Source: Anaerolineales bacterium UBA3499 | GTDB lineage: Bacteria; Chloroflexota; Anaerolineae; Anaerolineales; UBA11657 | Reading direction: 5' to 3' | Assembly (NCBI GenBank): GCA_002377585.1 | Contig: DFQC01000043.1 | Span: 1-36,044 of the forward strand | DNA length: 36,044 nucleotides | Part shown: positions 16,531 through 25,454 of the stretch, one piece after another | Numbering within the stretch: position 1 is the stretch's first letter | Layout: every line of letters begins with the position of its first letter | Position numbers and translations under genes: made by a program | The notes under the pieces: model-generated | The model's database searches: none | What the model was told of the DNA's origin: nothing | Seen by the model: the letters and a program-made list of their open reading frames with translations, nothing else

Positions 16531-18057
16531 ATGTATAACAATAATAAAGTAAAAGATTTGGATGAGCTCGCTGTGATTATTCAGTCGCTTAGATCAGAAG
16601 GGAAAAGAGTGGCTCATTCTCATGGGGTGTTCGATTTGTTGCATCTTGGCCATATACGTCATTTTGAAGAAGCAAAATCTATGGCAGATATATTAGTTGT
16701 GACACTTACTCATGATGATCATGTTAACAAGGGTCCACATCGACCAGCGTTTACACACGATATAAGGGCAGAGGTCATCGCTGCTTTGGATACTGTTGAT
16801 TTTGTTGCAATCAATAGATGGCCACTATCAGTTGAAACTATTAAGACTCTAAATCCTGATATATATGTCAAAGGTCCAGATTATAGTTTACCCGACCAGG
16901 ATATTACCGGAGGTATAGTATCTGAGATTGATGCTATACATTCAATAGGGGGCCAATTTTGCGTTACTGGTGATATTACATTTAGTTCTTCTAGTCTTTT
17001 GAACCGACATTTCTCGGCCTTCTCGACTGAAGTTCAAGAATATCTCAATGATTTTCGTGCAAAATATTCAGTCGATGAAGTTTTAAGTTGGATGGATCGT
17101 ATGTCCTCTATATGTCCTTTGGTAGTAGGCGAGGCAATAATTGATGAGTACTTGTTTAGTACAGGTATTGGTAAATCAACAAAAGACCCGGTTTTGGCTG
17201 TATTACATAAGTCGATTGAGACATATGCTGGTGGTAGTTTAGCTGTAGCCAATCATCTGGCTGGGTTTTGTGATAAAGTGATGTTGGTAACACAACTCGG
17301 GGACAGTCATCGGAATGAAGATTTTGTGCGAACATCTTTAGAACCGAATGTTGGTCCTATACTTTTGACTAAATCACAATCACCAACAATTCATAAAAGA
17401 AGAATAGTAGATCGTTACTCCGGCAACAAGTTGTTGGAGATATATGAAATGCATGACCATATGACCAATGGTGACGATGCCAAAGTATTACTGAACACAC
17501 TGGAAGGATGTATCAAGAACAAAGACTTGGTCATAGTAACAGATTATGGTCATGGTATGCTAACTAGCGAATCTATTTCTATGTTGTGTGACAAATCTTC
17601 ATTCCTCGCTATGAATGTTCAATCAAATGCTGGAAACCGTGGTTTTAACCCTGTTTCAAAGTATAAGACGGCTGACTATGTATGTTTACAACAGCATGAG
17701 GTAGAGGTTGAAACGCGTCAGCGTGATGTTGATGTGCGTGATCAACTGTCTGAAGTAATGCGTAGAATAGACTGTCCGCGGTTTACAGTGACGCAAGGAA
17801 AACTGGGAAGCTTACATTATGGTCCTAACACTGGATTTGTGGAAGCACCAGCTTTTGCAGTACGAGTGCTAGACCGAGTAGGAGCTGGTGATGCTGTATT
17901 TGCAGTCACTTCTTTACTAGTAAAGTTGGGTGCTCCTTGGGATATCATTGCTTTGATAGGGAACGTGGCAGGAGCTCAAATGGTATCTGAATTAGGCAAT
18001 AGTCAACCTTTAAATTCTACTACCCTCAGTAAATCTATTACATCACTGATGAAATAA
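16531..18057 (+). CDS. Bifunctional nucleotidyltransferase-PfkB sugar kinase (HldE domains in reversed order)
   Basis: A two-domain protein of 508 aa. Residues about 8-155 are a cytidylyltransferase-type nucleotidyltransferase with the HxGH site (H38-H41 in GVFDLLHLGH) and the later YVKGPDY. Residues about 165-500 are a PfkB-family carbohydrate kinase with the anion-hole/catalytic motif GAGD (451-454, catalytic D454). HldE of the ADP-heptose pathway has the same two activities with the kinase first, and here the order is reversed. It probably phosphorylates a sugar at C1 and activates it as an NDP-sugar. The sugar is unknown, since neither a heptose isomerase (GmhA) nor a GmhB phosphatase is recognisable in the window. 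It is followed 2 nt later by an epimerase gene. Confidence 0.85.
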   Translation: MYNNNKVKDLDELAVIIQSLRSEGKRVAHSHGVFDLLHLGHIRHFEEAKSMADILVVTLTHDDHVNKGPHRPAFTHDIRAEVIAALDTVDFVAINRWPLSVETIKTLNPDIYVKGPDYSLPDQDITGGIVSEIDAIHSIGGQFCVTGDITFSSSSLLNRHFSAFSTEVQEYLNDFRAKYSVDEVLSWMDRMSSICPLVVGEAIIDEYLFSTGIGKSTKDPVLAVLHKSIETYAGGSLAVANHLAGFCDKVMLVTQLGDSHRNEDFVRTSLEPNVGPILLTKSQSPTIHKRRIVDRYSGNKLLEIYEMHDHMTNGDDAKVLLNTLEGCIKNKDLVIVTDYGHGMLTSESISMLCDKSSFLAMNVQSNAGNRGFNPVSKYKTADYVCLQQHEVEVETRQRDVDVRDQLSEVMRRIDCPRFTVTQGKLGSLHYGPNTGFVEAPAFAVRVLDRVGAGDAVFAVTSLLVKLGAPWDIIALIGNVAGAQMVSELGNSQPLNSTTLSKSITSLMK

Positions 18058-18059
18058 GA

Positions 18060-19058
18060 ATGTCTAGAATAGAAACTGTACTTGTTACTGGAGGTGCCGG
18101 ATACGTTGGAGCTGTATTAGTTCCTAAGCTTTTGCATGCTGGTTATTTTGTCAAAGTGATAGATTTGTTTTTGTATGGTGATCATGTACTGGACTCTGTA
18201 AAGGATCATCCAAATCTGGAGCAGATAAGAGGTGATATACGGGATTTTAAATTACTTCGTCGTATTATTCCCGGTTGTGATTCTATTATCCATTTAGCTT
18301 GCATTTCTAATGATCCGAGCTTTGAGCTTAATCCTGATTTAGGAAAATCTATTAACTACGATGCTTTTATACCTTTAGTTGATATAGCTAAAGACAATGG
18401 AGTTAGTCGATTTATCTACGCTTCGTCTTCTAGTGTTTATGGAGTCAAAGAAGAAAGAAATGTTACAGAAAATCTCGCTTTGGAGCCTCTTACTGACTAT
18501 TCTAAATATAAAGCATTGTGTGAAGAAATACTATTGCAAAAGCGTACAGATGACTTTAACACACTAATATTACGACCTGCTACTGTATGTGGATATTCTC
18601 CACGAATGAGGTTTGATTTGACGGTTAATATTCTTACAAATCATGCTGTGAATAATGGTAAGATTACTGTTTTCGGTGGGGCGCAAATGAGACCTAACAT
18701 ACACATCGAAGACATGACAGATGTTTATATAAAATCACTGCAGTGGTCAGACAATGACATTGATGGCAAAATTTATAATGTTGGATATCACAATCATAGT
18801 GTTCGAGATATTGCCGACATAGTTCGTGATGTTGTTGGTGATAATGTAGAAATTACTACGCAAGTAACTGACGACCAGCGTTCATACCATATCTCATCGG
18901 AGAAGATTAAAGAAGAACTTAATTTTGAGTCTCAGCACACACTAGTTGATGCTGTAAATGACTTGTTGAAGGCTTTTCGGCAGGATCTCTTCCATAATTC
19001 ATTAGAAGATGAAATATATTTCAATATCAAGAGAATGCAATCCGCTAAACTGTCCTAA
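18060..19058 (+). CDS. NAD-dependent epimerase/dehydratase
   Basis: A second extended SDR, 332 aa. The nucleotide-binding motif is TGGAGYVGAVL, the substrate strand has the YASSSSVYG box, and the active-site pair is Y147/K151 in DYSKYK. LRPATVCGYSPRMRFD replaces the RxxNVYGP motif of the first SDR, so the two probably act on different substrates. The HIEDM segment is typical of extended SDRs acting on NDP-sugars, as in heptose or 6-deoxysugar pathways. It lies 2 nt after the kinase fusion and 2 nt before the HAD fusion, indicating strict cotranslation. Confidence 0.85.
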   Translation: MSRIETVLVTGGAGYVGAVLVPKLLHAGYFVKVIDLFLYGDHVLDSVKDHPNLEQIRGDIRDFKLLRRIIPGCDSIIHLACISNDPSFELNPDLGKSINYDAFIPLVDIAKDNGVSRFIYASSSSVYGVKEERNVTENLALEPLTDYSKYKALCEEILLQKRTDDFNTLILRPATVCGYSPRMRFDLTVNILTNHAVNNGKITVFGGAQMRPNIHIEDMTDVYIKSLQWSDNDIDGKIYNVGYHNHSVRDIADIVRDVVGDNVEITTQVTDDQRSYHISSEKIKEELNFESQHTLVDAVNDLLKAFRQDLFHNSLEDEIYFNIKRMQSAKLS

Positions 19059-19060
19059 CA

Positions 19061-20698
19061 ATGAAAATTGGCATTGATTTTGATAACACTATTGCTAAAT
19101 ACGATAAATTATTTATTAATGTCGCTTTGTCAGAGGGGTTCATTGATGCAGAATTGTCTGATTATGACAAAATAGCTTTGCGTGATTACTTACGTAAGCA
19201 ACCTGATGGAGAAACATCCTGGATGAAATTACAAGGACTAGTTTATGGTCAGTACATGTCTGATGCTGAATTAATGCCTGGTTTCGCAAGATTTCTTATG
19301 AAATGTAACGTGCGCAGCTACCAGGTATATGTTGTAAGCCATAAAACGGAATTTGGCCATTTTGATACCAACAATGTCTCATTGCGAACCGAGGCAATGA
19401 AATGGATGACTAACAAGAGATTTTTTGACGTGGAATACTTCAATCTAAAACGGGAAAATGTCTTTTTTGCTAATAATAGAGATGAGAAAGTTGCAAAGAT
19501 TGCTGAGCTGCGATGTGATTATTTTATTGACGACTTACCTGAAGTATTTACTAACTACGGATTTCCACCCAAAACAAGAAAAATTATTTTCAGCAACAGT
19601 GTTAAGGTGGATGCCGAATATCATGTTGAGTATGTTAGTGATTGGCAGGGGATAGATGACTATATTTTTGGATGTACGTCAGTGGCAGATGTAAGTACAT
19701 GGTTTACTGCTATAACGAATTTGAACGTCAGCAAAGCTGATGAAATGCCACGAGGTGGTAATAGTAATCTATACAAAATAAATGCATCTAATAAAAATTG
19801 TTATGCAGCCAAGGTTTATCCTGATAAATCAGATAATGGGACATCAAGGCTGCAAAAAGAATATAGGTCTATAGAATTTTTGCAGGCTAACAATGTAACT
19901 AATATCCCCACTACAGTAATTAGCGATGAGGCTTTGGATCTGGGAATTTATTCATGGGTAAATGGTGAGATTATTGAAAAATCTGACTTAGATGATTTGA
20001 AACAAGCTGTAGATTTTGTCCAAAAGCTGTATGAAATTTCTAAATCATCCAATGCTAAGTATCTTGGATGCGCTACCGAAGCATGTTTATCTGCTAATGA
20101 CCTAGTGACCCAAGTGGAAAAAAGAATTGACAAGCTAATGAGCATAACAACTGAGTATGATGTCTTGAAACATTTCTTGGTAGATCGGTTTATTCCCTTG
20201 TGGCAAGATCTTGTAGAGTACGCTTTTGATGAGTGGCCTAGTTCCAGTAGATATGATGATTTGAAAGTTGAATATCAAACATTGAGCCCTTCAGATTTTG
20301 GTTTTCACAATGCGATTAGGCAATCTGACAGTTTGGTATTCGTGGATTTTGAATATTTTGGTTGGGATGATCCTGTTAAGCTAACTGCAGATTTTATGTG
20401 GCATCCTGCCATGAAGCTTGATGTAGAAGATAGTTTGTATTGGGAAAAATCCATGATAGATATTTTTTCGAGTGATCCGGATTTTGAACAACGTTTACAT
20501 GCTTCAAAACCTTTTTATGGAATGCGTTGGGGGTTGATAGTACTTAATAGGTTTTTACCAGACTGTATAGCTAATCATAAATTATCTGCAACAAAACATG
20601 ATGGCTCAGAAGAATATGAGCTTGATGGTCAATTGGAAAAGGCTAAGAATTATTGTAATGCAGTGATGGAAGATTTTTCGCAAGTGGTATCAAGATAA
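19061..20698 (+). CDS. HAD-like phosphatase fused to a choline-kinase/APH-like phosphotransferase
   Basis: A 545-residue fusion. The N-terminus is a HAD-superfamily domain (about residues 1-190) with the nucleophile motif DFDNT (D6, D8) and the late DEKVAKI and YFIDDLPEV segments, which fit motifs III and IV. The C-terminal part (about residues 220-530) resembles aminoglycoside phosphotransferases and choline kinases: AAKVYPDK holds the ATP-binding lysine, SDFGFHN (D412, N417) fits the catalytic Brenner-like loop, and VDFEYFGWDD (D429) fits the metal-binding motif. One half would remove and the other add a phosphate on a small molecule or sugar of this cluster. The pairing is unusual and the substrate cannot be read from the sequence. 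Confidence 0.78.
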   Translation: MKIGIDFDNTIAKYDKLFINVALSEGFIDAELSDYDKIALRDYLRKQPDGETSWMKLQGLVYGQYMSDAELMPGFARFLMKCNVRSYQVYVVSHKTEFGHFDTNNVSLRTEAMKWMTNKRFFDVEYFNLKRENVFFANNRDEKVAKIAELRCDYFIDDLPEVFTNYGFPPKTRKIIFSNSVKVDAEYHVEYVSDWQGIDDYIFGCTSVADVSTWFTAITNLNVSKADEMPRGGNSNLYKINASNKNCYAAKVYPDKSDNGTSRLQKEYRSIEFLQANNVTNIPTTVISDEALDLGIYSWVNGEIIEKSDLDDLKQAVDFVQKLYEISKSSNAKYLGCATEACLSANDLVTQVEKRIDKLMSITTEYDVLKHFLVDRFIPLWQDLVEYAFDEWPSSSRYDDLKVEYQTLSPSDFGFHNAIRQSDSLVFVDFEYFGWDDPVKLTADFMWHPAMKLDVEDSLYWEKSMIDIFSSDPDFEQRLHASKPFYGMRWGLIVLNRFLPDCIANHKLSATKHDGSEEYELDGQLEKAKNYCNAVMEDFSQVVSR

Positions 20699-20701
20699 CA
20701 T

Positions 20702-21454
20702 ATGTCATACTCACATCTAGTCAACAAAGCTAAGAAATTGCGTCAAGATACTTTCAGGGCATTTGTGGAACATGGTGAAGCACATTTGGGTGGTAGTTTC
20801 TCAATGATTGAGATTTTAATTGCTCTATTTGAAGAAATAATGGTGAATGAAGATAAGTTTATTCTCAGCAAAGCTCATGCTTCTTTCCCGTTATGCCTAG
20901 TATTGAAAGAGAAAGGATTAAATCCAAGGATGACGACACATTTGGAGATTGATCCGGACAATGGTATTCATTGTACTACTGGAAGTCTTGGTCATGGTTT
21001 GCCAATCGCAACGGGTATGGCTTTGGCTCGTTCTATCAAACGTCAAAAAGGAAATATTTATGTCATGATGAGTGATGGTGAGTGTCAAGAGGGTACCACT
21101 TGGGAGTCATTGCTTATTGGAGCAAAACACCAACTGCATAATATGACTGTAATAATTGATTACAACAAAATTCAGGCTCTTACGACACTAAGTGATGGTC
21201 TTCCGCTTGATGATTTGGCACTTAAATTCAGAGCATTTAATTGGGACTGTGATGTTATTGAGGATGGACATTCATTTGAAGAGATCATTGATGTTTTTCA
21301 GCGCAATCGTAATGGCAGTAAACCCAGATCTATTATTGCAAATACTACAAAGTCTAAAGGGATTACATTTTTTGAAAATGATCCAAGATGGCATGCCAGA
21401 AAAATCAAAGGTGAAGAGTTGGAAATCGGCAAAAAGGAATTGGGTATATCATGA
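20702..21454 (+). CDS. Transketolase, N-terminal (thiamine-diphosphate) subunit
   Basis: A 250-residue protein equal to the first domain of transketolase. The substrate histidine region reads SKAHAS, the GSLGHGLP block is present, and the thiamine-diphosphate motif runs from SDGECQEG to DYNK (IIDYNKIQ). Split transketolases encoded by two adjacent genes are common in bacteria outside the central pathway. The next gene overlaps its stop by 4 nt (ATGA) and supplies the second domain. In this setting the pair probably moves a two-carbon unit to make an unusual sugar or precursor and is unlikely to serve the pentose phosphate pathway. Confidence 0.88.
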   Translation: MSYSHLVNKAKKLRQDTFRAFVEHGEAHLGGSFSMIEILIALFEEIMVNEDKFILSKAHASFPLCLVLKEKGLNPRMTTHLEIDPDNGIHCTTGSLGHGLPIATGMALARSIKRQKGNIYVMMSDGECQEGTTWESLLIGAKHQLHNMTVIIDYNKIQALTTLSDGLPLDDLALKFRAFNWDCDVIEDGHSFEEIIDVFQRNRNGSKPRSIIANTTKSKGITFFENDPRWHARKIKGEELEIGKKELGIS

Positions 21455-21954
21455 GACGCCGTTTTGGTAAGTTGATAGCTGAACTAGGAGATGTTGATGA
21501 AAAAATCTATGTTTTAGTCGGTGATATAGGATATAGAGTTTTTGATGAATTCAGAGTGCGGCACCCGAGTCGCTTTATCAACATGGGTATTTGTGAACAG
21601 AGTATTATTGGCGTTTCTGCTGGAATGGCCTTGGAAGGGTTGAAGCCATGGGTTTATACGATAACACCGTTTTTGATCGAACGGCCTTTTGAACAGATTA
21701 AGCTCGACATAGATCAACAAAATGTCAATGTGAAACTTGTTGGATATGCTGACTATCCTACTCAGGGGCCTACACATAGTGAATTAGATGGGAAAAAACT
21801 TATGGGGTTGTTTTCTAACATCAAATCATTTTTCCCCAAGGATGGTGATGAAACTAGCGAGATGATCCGTGAAGCTTATACAATCATGGGGCCAGCGTTT
21901 GTTAGTCTCAAGAGCGATCCTCTGCTTAGTAGTTCAATTACTCAAACTGAATAG
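21451..21954 (+). CDS. Transketolase, pyrimidine-binding subunit without the C-terminal domain
   Basis: A 167-residue protein matching only the middle (pyrimidine-binding) domain of transketolase. The catalytic glutamate is E49 in NMGICEQ, and ITPFLIERPFEQIK and DYPTQGPTHS follow as in the family. Typical C-terminal transketolase subunits are about 310 aa because they carry a third domain, which is absent here. The 50 nt after the stop leave no room for it and no continuation exists in another frame. The chain overlaps its partner by 4 nt, so the two subunits should form one minimal enzyme. Confidence 0.85.
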   Translation: MRRRFGKLIAELGDVDEKIYVLVGDIGYRVFDEFRVRHPSRFINMGICEQSIIGVSAGMALEGLKPWVYTITPFLIERPFEQIKLDIDQQNVNVKLVGYADYPTQGPTHSELDGKKLMGLFSNIKSFFPKDGDETSEMIREAYTIMGPAFVSLKSDPLLSSSITQTE

Positions 21955-22004
21955 CTTATCGTTTAGAATCAAGACAAACTTTATAATAGGGTACAGAAAA
22001 TATT

Positions 22005-22670
22005 ATGGGTAAACTTGTTAATTATGTCACACCTCTTCATCAAGCTACTAGACGTACATATATTGATAGAATGATGGATGAAAAAGTGCATTGTATGATA
22101 AAAGCAAAGCAGTATGAATATGATTATTGGGATGGTGATCGACGTTATGGTTATGGTGGATACAAGTATATGCCTGGCCATTGGAAGCCGGTTGCCGAAT
22201 CTTTAATTGAAAATTATAAGTTAGACGATGATTCTAGTGTACTGGATGTGGGTTGTGGCAAAGCTTATTTACTGCACGAGATGAAATTGATTCTTCCTGG
22301 ATTGCGAGTAGTGGGGTTTGATATTTCAAACCATGGCCTATCGGATTCCAGACCAGAAATAAGAGATAATCTATTTATTGCTCGAGCTCAAGATCCTTAC
22401 AAATTTAATGATAACGAGTTTGATTTAGTGATATCACTTGGTTGTTTGCATAATCTACGAATATTTGAATTACAAATCGCATTATCAGAAATAGAACGGG
22501 TAGGCAAACAGGGATATATTATGTTAGAGAGTTATCGTAACGAGCAAGAGCAATTTAATTTGCAATGCTGGGCTTTGACTTGCGAGTCTTTTTTTGACCA
22601 TGAGGAATGGCCCTGGATATACAATCATTTTGGATTTACTGGTGATTATGAATTCATCTATTTTGAGTAG
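22005..22670 (+). CDS. Class I SAM-dependent methyltransferase
   Basis: A 221-residue protein with the SAM-binding motif VLDVGCGKAYLL at about residues 80-91, an acidic strand end VVGFDIS, and a motif IV region reading FDLVISLGCLHNL. An aromatic-rich N-terminal segment (about residues 38-60, many Tyr and Trp) precedes the fold and may bind a sugar or lipid acceptor. A C- or O-methyltransferase acting on a nucleotide sugar or glycan is likely from context, but the acceptor is unknown. A TATAAT sequence at 21982-21987 in the 50-nt upstream gap has no good -35 partner. Confidence 0.82.
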   Translation: MGKLVNYVTPLHQATRRTYIDRMMDEKVHCMIKAKQYEYDYWDGDRRYGYGGYKYMPGHWKPVAESLIENYKLDDDSSVLDVGCGKAYLLHEMKLILPGLRVVGFDISNHGLSDSRPEIRDNLFIARAQDPYKFNDNEFDLVISLGCLHNLRIFELQIALSEIERVGKQGYIMLESYRNEQEQFNLQCWALTCESFFDHEEWPWIYNHFGFTGDYEFIYFE

Positions 22671-22688
22671 TATAGTGAGATATATTTC

Positions 22689-23744
22689 ATGTTGATAAAG
22701 AGTACGAAAGCTGCGATATTGGTGGAGAGCAACAAGCCATTGGTTGTGGCAAGTATAGAATTACCTAATGATTTGCTTCACGGTCAGGTGCTTGTGAAAG
22801 TTGTATATAGTGGTATCTGCGGTGCGCAGATTAATGAAATCGAGGCAGCTAAAGGCCCGGATAAATTTCTACCTCATCTTCTTGGCCATGAGGGATCAGG
22901 TATGGTGTTGGATGTTGGTCCCGGTGTTACGAGTGTCAAACAGGGTGATCATGTAGTGATGCATTGGAGGCCTAGTCAAGGGATTCAATCAGAAACACCT
23001 AAATATAGTTGGAAAGACAATCTAGTTAATGCTGGTTGGGTGACTACTTTTAATGAATTTGCTGTTTTATCTGAAAATCGTTTGACGGTAATTCCGAAGG
23101 AGTTTGATTTGAAATTAGCTCCGCTATTAGGATGTGCAGTTACGACTGCTATGGGGGTCATTAATAATGATGCGCATGTAAAAATTGGTCAATCTGTAGT
23201 GATATTTGGAGTTGGAGGTGTTGGATTGAATATTGCTCAGGCAGCCAATATGGTCTCTGCTCATCCAATCGTTGGTATCGATTTGTCTCAAACTAAACTC
23301 GAGATGGCAAAAAAGTTCGGGGTTACAAATGCTTTTGTAGGAGGTAACAATCTAGAAAATTGTGTAGAAACAATAAGAGAAGTTGTGGGAAAACAAGGGG
23401 CAGATGTGGTTGTTGATACAACAGGTAATGCTAGAGTTATTGAAAGTGCATATGAATTAACACATCCTGATGGCAAGACAATATTAGTAGGTGTACCTAG
23501 AAAAGGAGATAATATTTCAATTTATTCATTACCACTTCATTTTAATAAGGTGCTAACTGGTTCTGAGGGTGGAGGTTCCATACCGCATGTTGATATACCA
23601 CGATATATTCGACTACACCAAGCTGGACAATTCAATCTTGATGGACTTGTTACTCATGAATTTAGTCTTGATGAAGTGAACGATGCTATAGATGTAGTTC
23701 GTAGTGGTGAATGTGGCAGATGTATGATAGATATGTCCTTATAG
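22689..23744 (+). CDS. Medium-chain (zinc-type) alcohol dehydrogenase
   Basis: A 351-residue MDR-superfamily dehydrogenase. The catalytic zinc ligands are expected at the Cys of SGICGAQ and at the GHEGSG motif, and the Rossmann motif is FGVGGVGLN. The cysteine cluster that holds the structural zinc in classic enzymes is missing: the stretch after DHVVMHWR has no cysteines. The enzyme probably oxidises a hydroxyl of a sugar or cyclitol to a ketone. The DegT aminotransferase gene starts 37 nt later, and this dehydrogenase-aminotransferase pair recalls aminocyclitol pathways. Alternatively it could reduce phosphonoacetaldehyde to 2-hydroxyethylphosphonate, though other enzyme families do that in known clusters. 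Confidence 0.85.
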   Translation: MLIKSTKAAILVESNKPLVVASIELPNDLLHGQVLVKVVYSGICGAQINEIEAAKGPDKFLPHLLGHEGSGMVLDVGPGVTSVKQGDHVVMHWRPSQGIQSETPKYSWKDNLVNAGWVTTFNEFAVLSENRLTVIPKEFDLKLAPLLGCAVTTAMGVINNDAHVKIGQSVVIFGVGGVGLNIAQAANMVSAHPIVGIDLSQTKLEMAKKFGVTNAFVGGNNLENCVETIREVVGKQGADVVVDTTGNARVIESAYELTHPDGKTILVGVPRKGDNISIYSLPLHFNKVLTGSEGGGSIPHVDIPRYIRLHQAGQFNLDGLVTHEFSLDEVNDAIDVVRSGECGRCMIDMSL

Positions 23745-23781
23745 TCAATAGTGTGTACTGGCCTGTTTCAGCCCTAATAAA

Positions 23782-24882
23782 ATGAAGGTTCCTTATTTAG
23801 ATCTTAGCGTTAATGATAAAAATTTAAAGAAAGATCTGCTCGCTGCAGTTGATCAGGTTTTGTCTCATGGCCGTGTTGTATTAGGGCCTGAAATCACAGA
23901 ATTTGAAAATTTGATTGCAGAAATGTGTGGCAGGAAATATGCGGTGGGTGTTAGTTCAGGAACAGATGCATTATATGTATCTCTTAGGAGTCTTGGCATT
24001 GGTCCTGGTGATGAGGTTATTACCACACCAATGTCATGGATTGCTACAGTGAATGCAATAGTGTTGACAGGGGCTAAACCTGTTTTTGTGGATATACGAA
24101 GCGACTTAAACATTAATCCTAATAAGATTGTGGAAGCAATTACGCCACGCACTAAAGCAATATTACCTGTTCATTACACTGGAAAGATATGTGATATGGA
24201 AGCCATTGGTGCTATAGCTAATGAATATGGTTTGTTAGTGATAGAGGATGCTGCTCAAGCATTTGCAGCTAAGAATAGCTATGGGATAGCAGGTTCGTTT
24301 GGTCAAGTTGCATGTTTTAGTATGAATGCAATGAAGGTGTTACATAGCTACGGTGAGGCTGGTGTGGTCGTTACTGATGATGAAAGTATCAAGGAGAAAA
24401 TGGTCTCACTTAGATATGCAGGTACTGTGAATCGTGAGGATTGTGTCATTCCAAGCCTGAATTTTCGTATTCATACTCTTCAGGCAGCTTTGCTGTTGGT
24501 TGAGTTAAAACGTATAGACAAAATTATAAGCCAGCGTCGTAGAATTGCAGCTCATTATGAGGGTTTACTTAGAGATGTAGCTGTGTGTCCACATGAAGAT
24601 ACCGGTTCAGAGTCAGTATATTACACGTATACTATTCAAGTGGATCATCGTGATGAATTAAGAGATTTTATGGCGAATAGCAACATCGAAACGAAGATTC
24701 ATCATCCTATACTAATGCCTTATCATACTGCTTACAATGGATGTTTCTCCACCGATATACCTGTGGCAGAAAGAGCAGTACAAAGGATACTGTCTATTCC
24801 TAATCATGAGAATATGACTGATGATGAAGTGGATTATGTTGCATCAACTATATTACATTTCTATAGCAACAAAATAGTATGA
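23782..24882 (+). CDS. DegT/DnrJ/EryC1/StrS aminotransferase
   Basis: A 366-residue PLP aminotransferase of the sugar/cyclitol family. The PLP lysine is K185 in FSMNAMKVLHSYGEAG, where other members have FHPxKxLxxxGEGG. SSGTDALYVSLRSLGIGPGDEVITT is intact over its N-terminal half, and VIEDAAQA holds the pyridine-nitrogen Asp. It puts an amino group on a keto sugar or keto-cyclitol, probably made by the preceding dehydrogenase or by an SDR. It is not the class V enzyme that makes 2-aminoethylphosphonate. Its stop overlaps the next start by 4 nt. Confidence 0.9.
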   Translation: MKVPYLDLSVNDKNLKKDLLAAVDQVLSHGRVVLGPEITEFENLIAEMCGRKYAVGVSSGTDALYVSLRSLGIGPGDEVITTPMSWIATVNAIVLTGAKPVFVDIRSDLNINPNKIVEAITPRTKAILPVHYTGKICDMEAIGAIANEYGLLVIEDAAQAFAAKNSYGIAGSFGQVACFSMNAMKVLHSYGEAGVVVTDDESIKEKMVSLRYAGTVNREDCVIPSLNFRIHTLQAALLLVELKRIDKIISQRRRIAAHYEGLLRDVAVCPHEDTGSESVYYTYTIQVDHRDELRDFMANSNIETKIHHPILMPYHTAYNGCFSTDIPVAERAVQRILSIPNHENMTDDEVDYVASTILHFYSNKIV

Positions 24883-25385
24883 AATATCAAGCAATAAATG
24901 ACGAAGTTCTTTACACGACTGAGAACATTACTAAGATAAATAGTGCCGATATAGATCAACTTAAAGTCTTGTCTAGAAGCAACCCAAGAAAGCGTATTCG
25001 TATATGTACTCATCCTAACATTGAAGATAATATGCATGAAATGATAATTGTTCATGCTAGTGGAGCATATGTTATTCCTCATAAGCATATTGGCAAAAGC
25101 GAGTCATTTCACATTATTGAGGGGTTGTTGTTGGTTGTGATATTTGATGAGATAGGTAATATAATTGAACAGATCAGAATGGGTAATAGCGAATCAGGAC
25201 TGACTTTTTATTATCGACTCCCTGCCAATCATTTTCATACAGTTGTGCCTCAAAGCGAGTTGGTAGTATTTCATGAGGTTACTCATGGGCCTTTTGATCC
25301 TCAGGATACAATTTTTGCACCTTGGGCACCGTCTGAGGACGATGATCCCAAGAAACAACAAGCCTTTCAAAACAAACTTCGTTAG
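24879..25385 (+). CDS. WbuC-family cupin protein
   Basis: A 168-residue cupin. The barrel region runs from about residue 60 to 140: PHKHIGKSESFHIIEG carries metal-ligand histidines and a Glu, and ANHFHTVVP a further His. The tail PKKQQAF and the motif GPFDP match WbuC-like cupins found in O-antigen clusters. The activity of this family has not been established. Epimerase, lyase or ligand-binding functions are possible. It overlaps the aminotransferase gene by 4 nt, which ties its function to amino-sugar formation. Confidence 0.82.
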   Translation: MKYQAINDEVLYTTENITKINSADIDQLKVLSRSNPRKRIRICTHPNIEDNMHEMIIVHASGAYVIPHKHIGKSESFHIIEGLLLVVIFDEIGNIIEQIRMGNSESGLTFYYRLPANHFHTVVPQSELVVFHEVTHGPFDPQDTIFAPWAPSEDDDPKKQQAFQNKLR

Positions 25386-25454
25386 ACATTTGATTCGTGT
25401 CAGTTAGTCAAATCAATAGTATTTTGGAGAATAAGATCAATAGTTAGTGATATA

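Noticed and set aside
21951..22004. A frameshift hiding the missing C-terminal transketolase domain
   Set aside because: Only 50 nt separate the stop from the methyltransferase start, and no frame there resembles the missing domain. The truncation is real.
23782..24882. 2-aminoethylphosphonate transaminase
   Set aside because: The motifs are those of the DegT/StrS sugar aminotransferase family. The AEP enzyme belongs to class V and has different PLP-site sequence.
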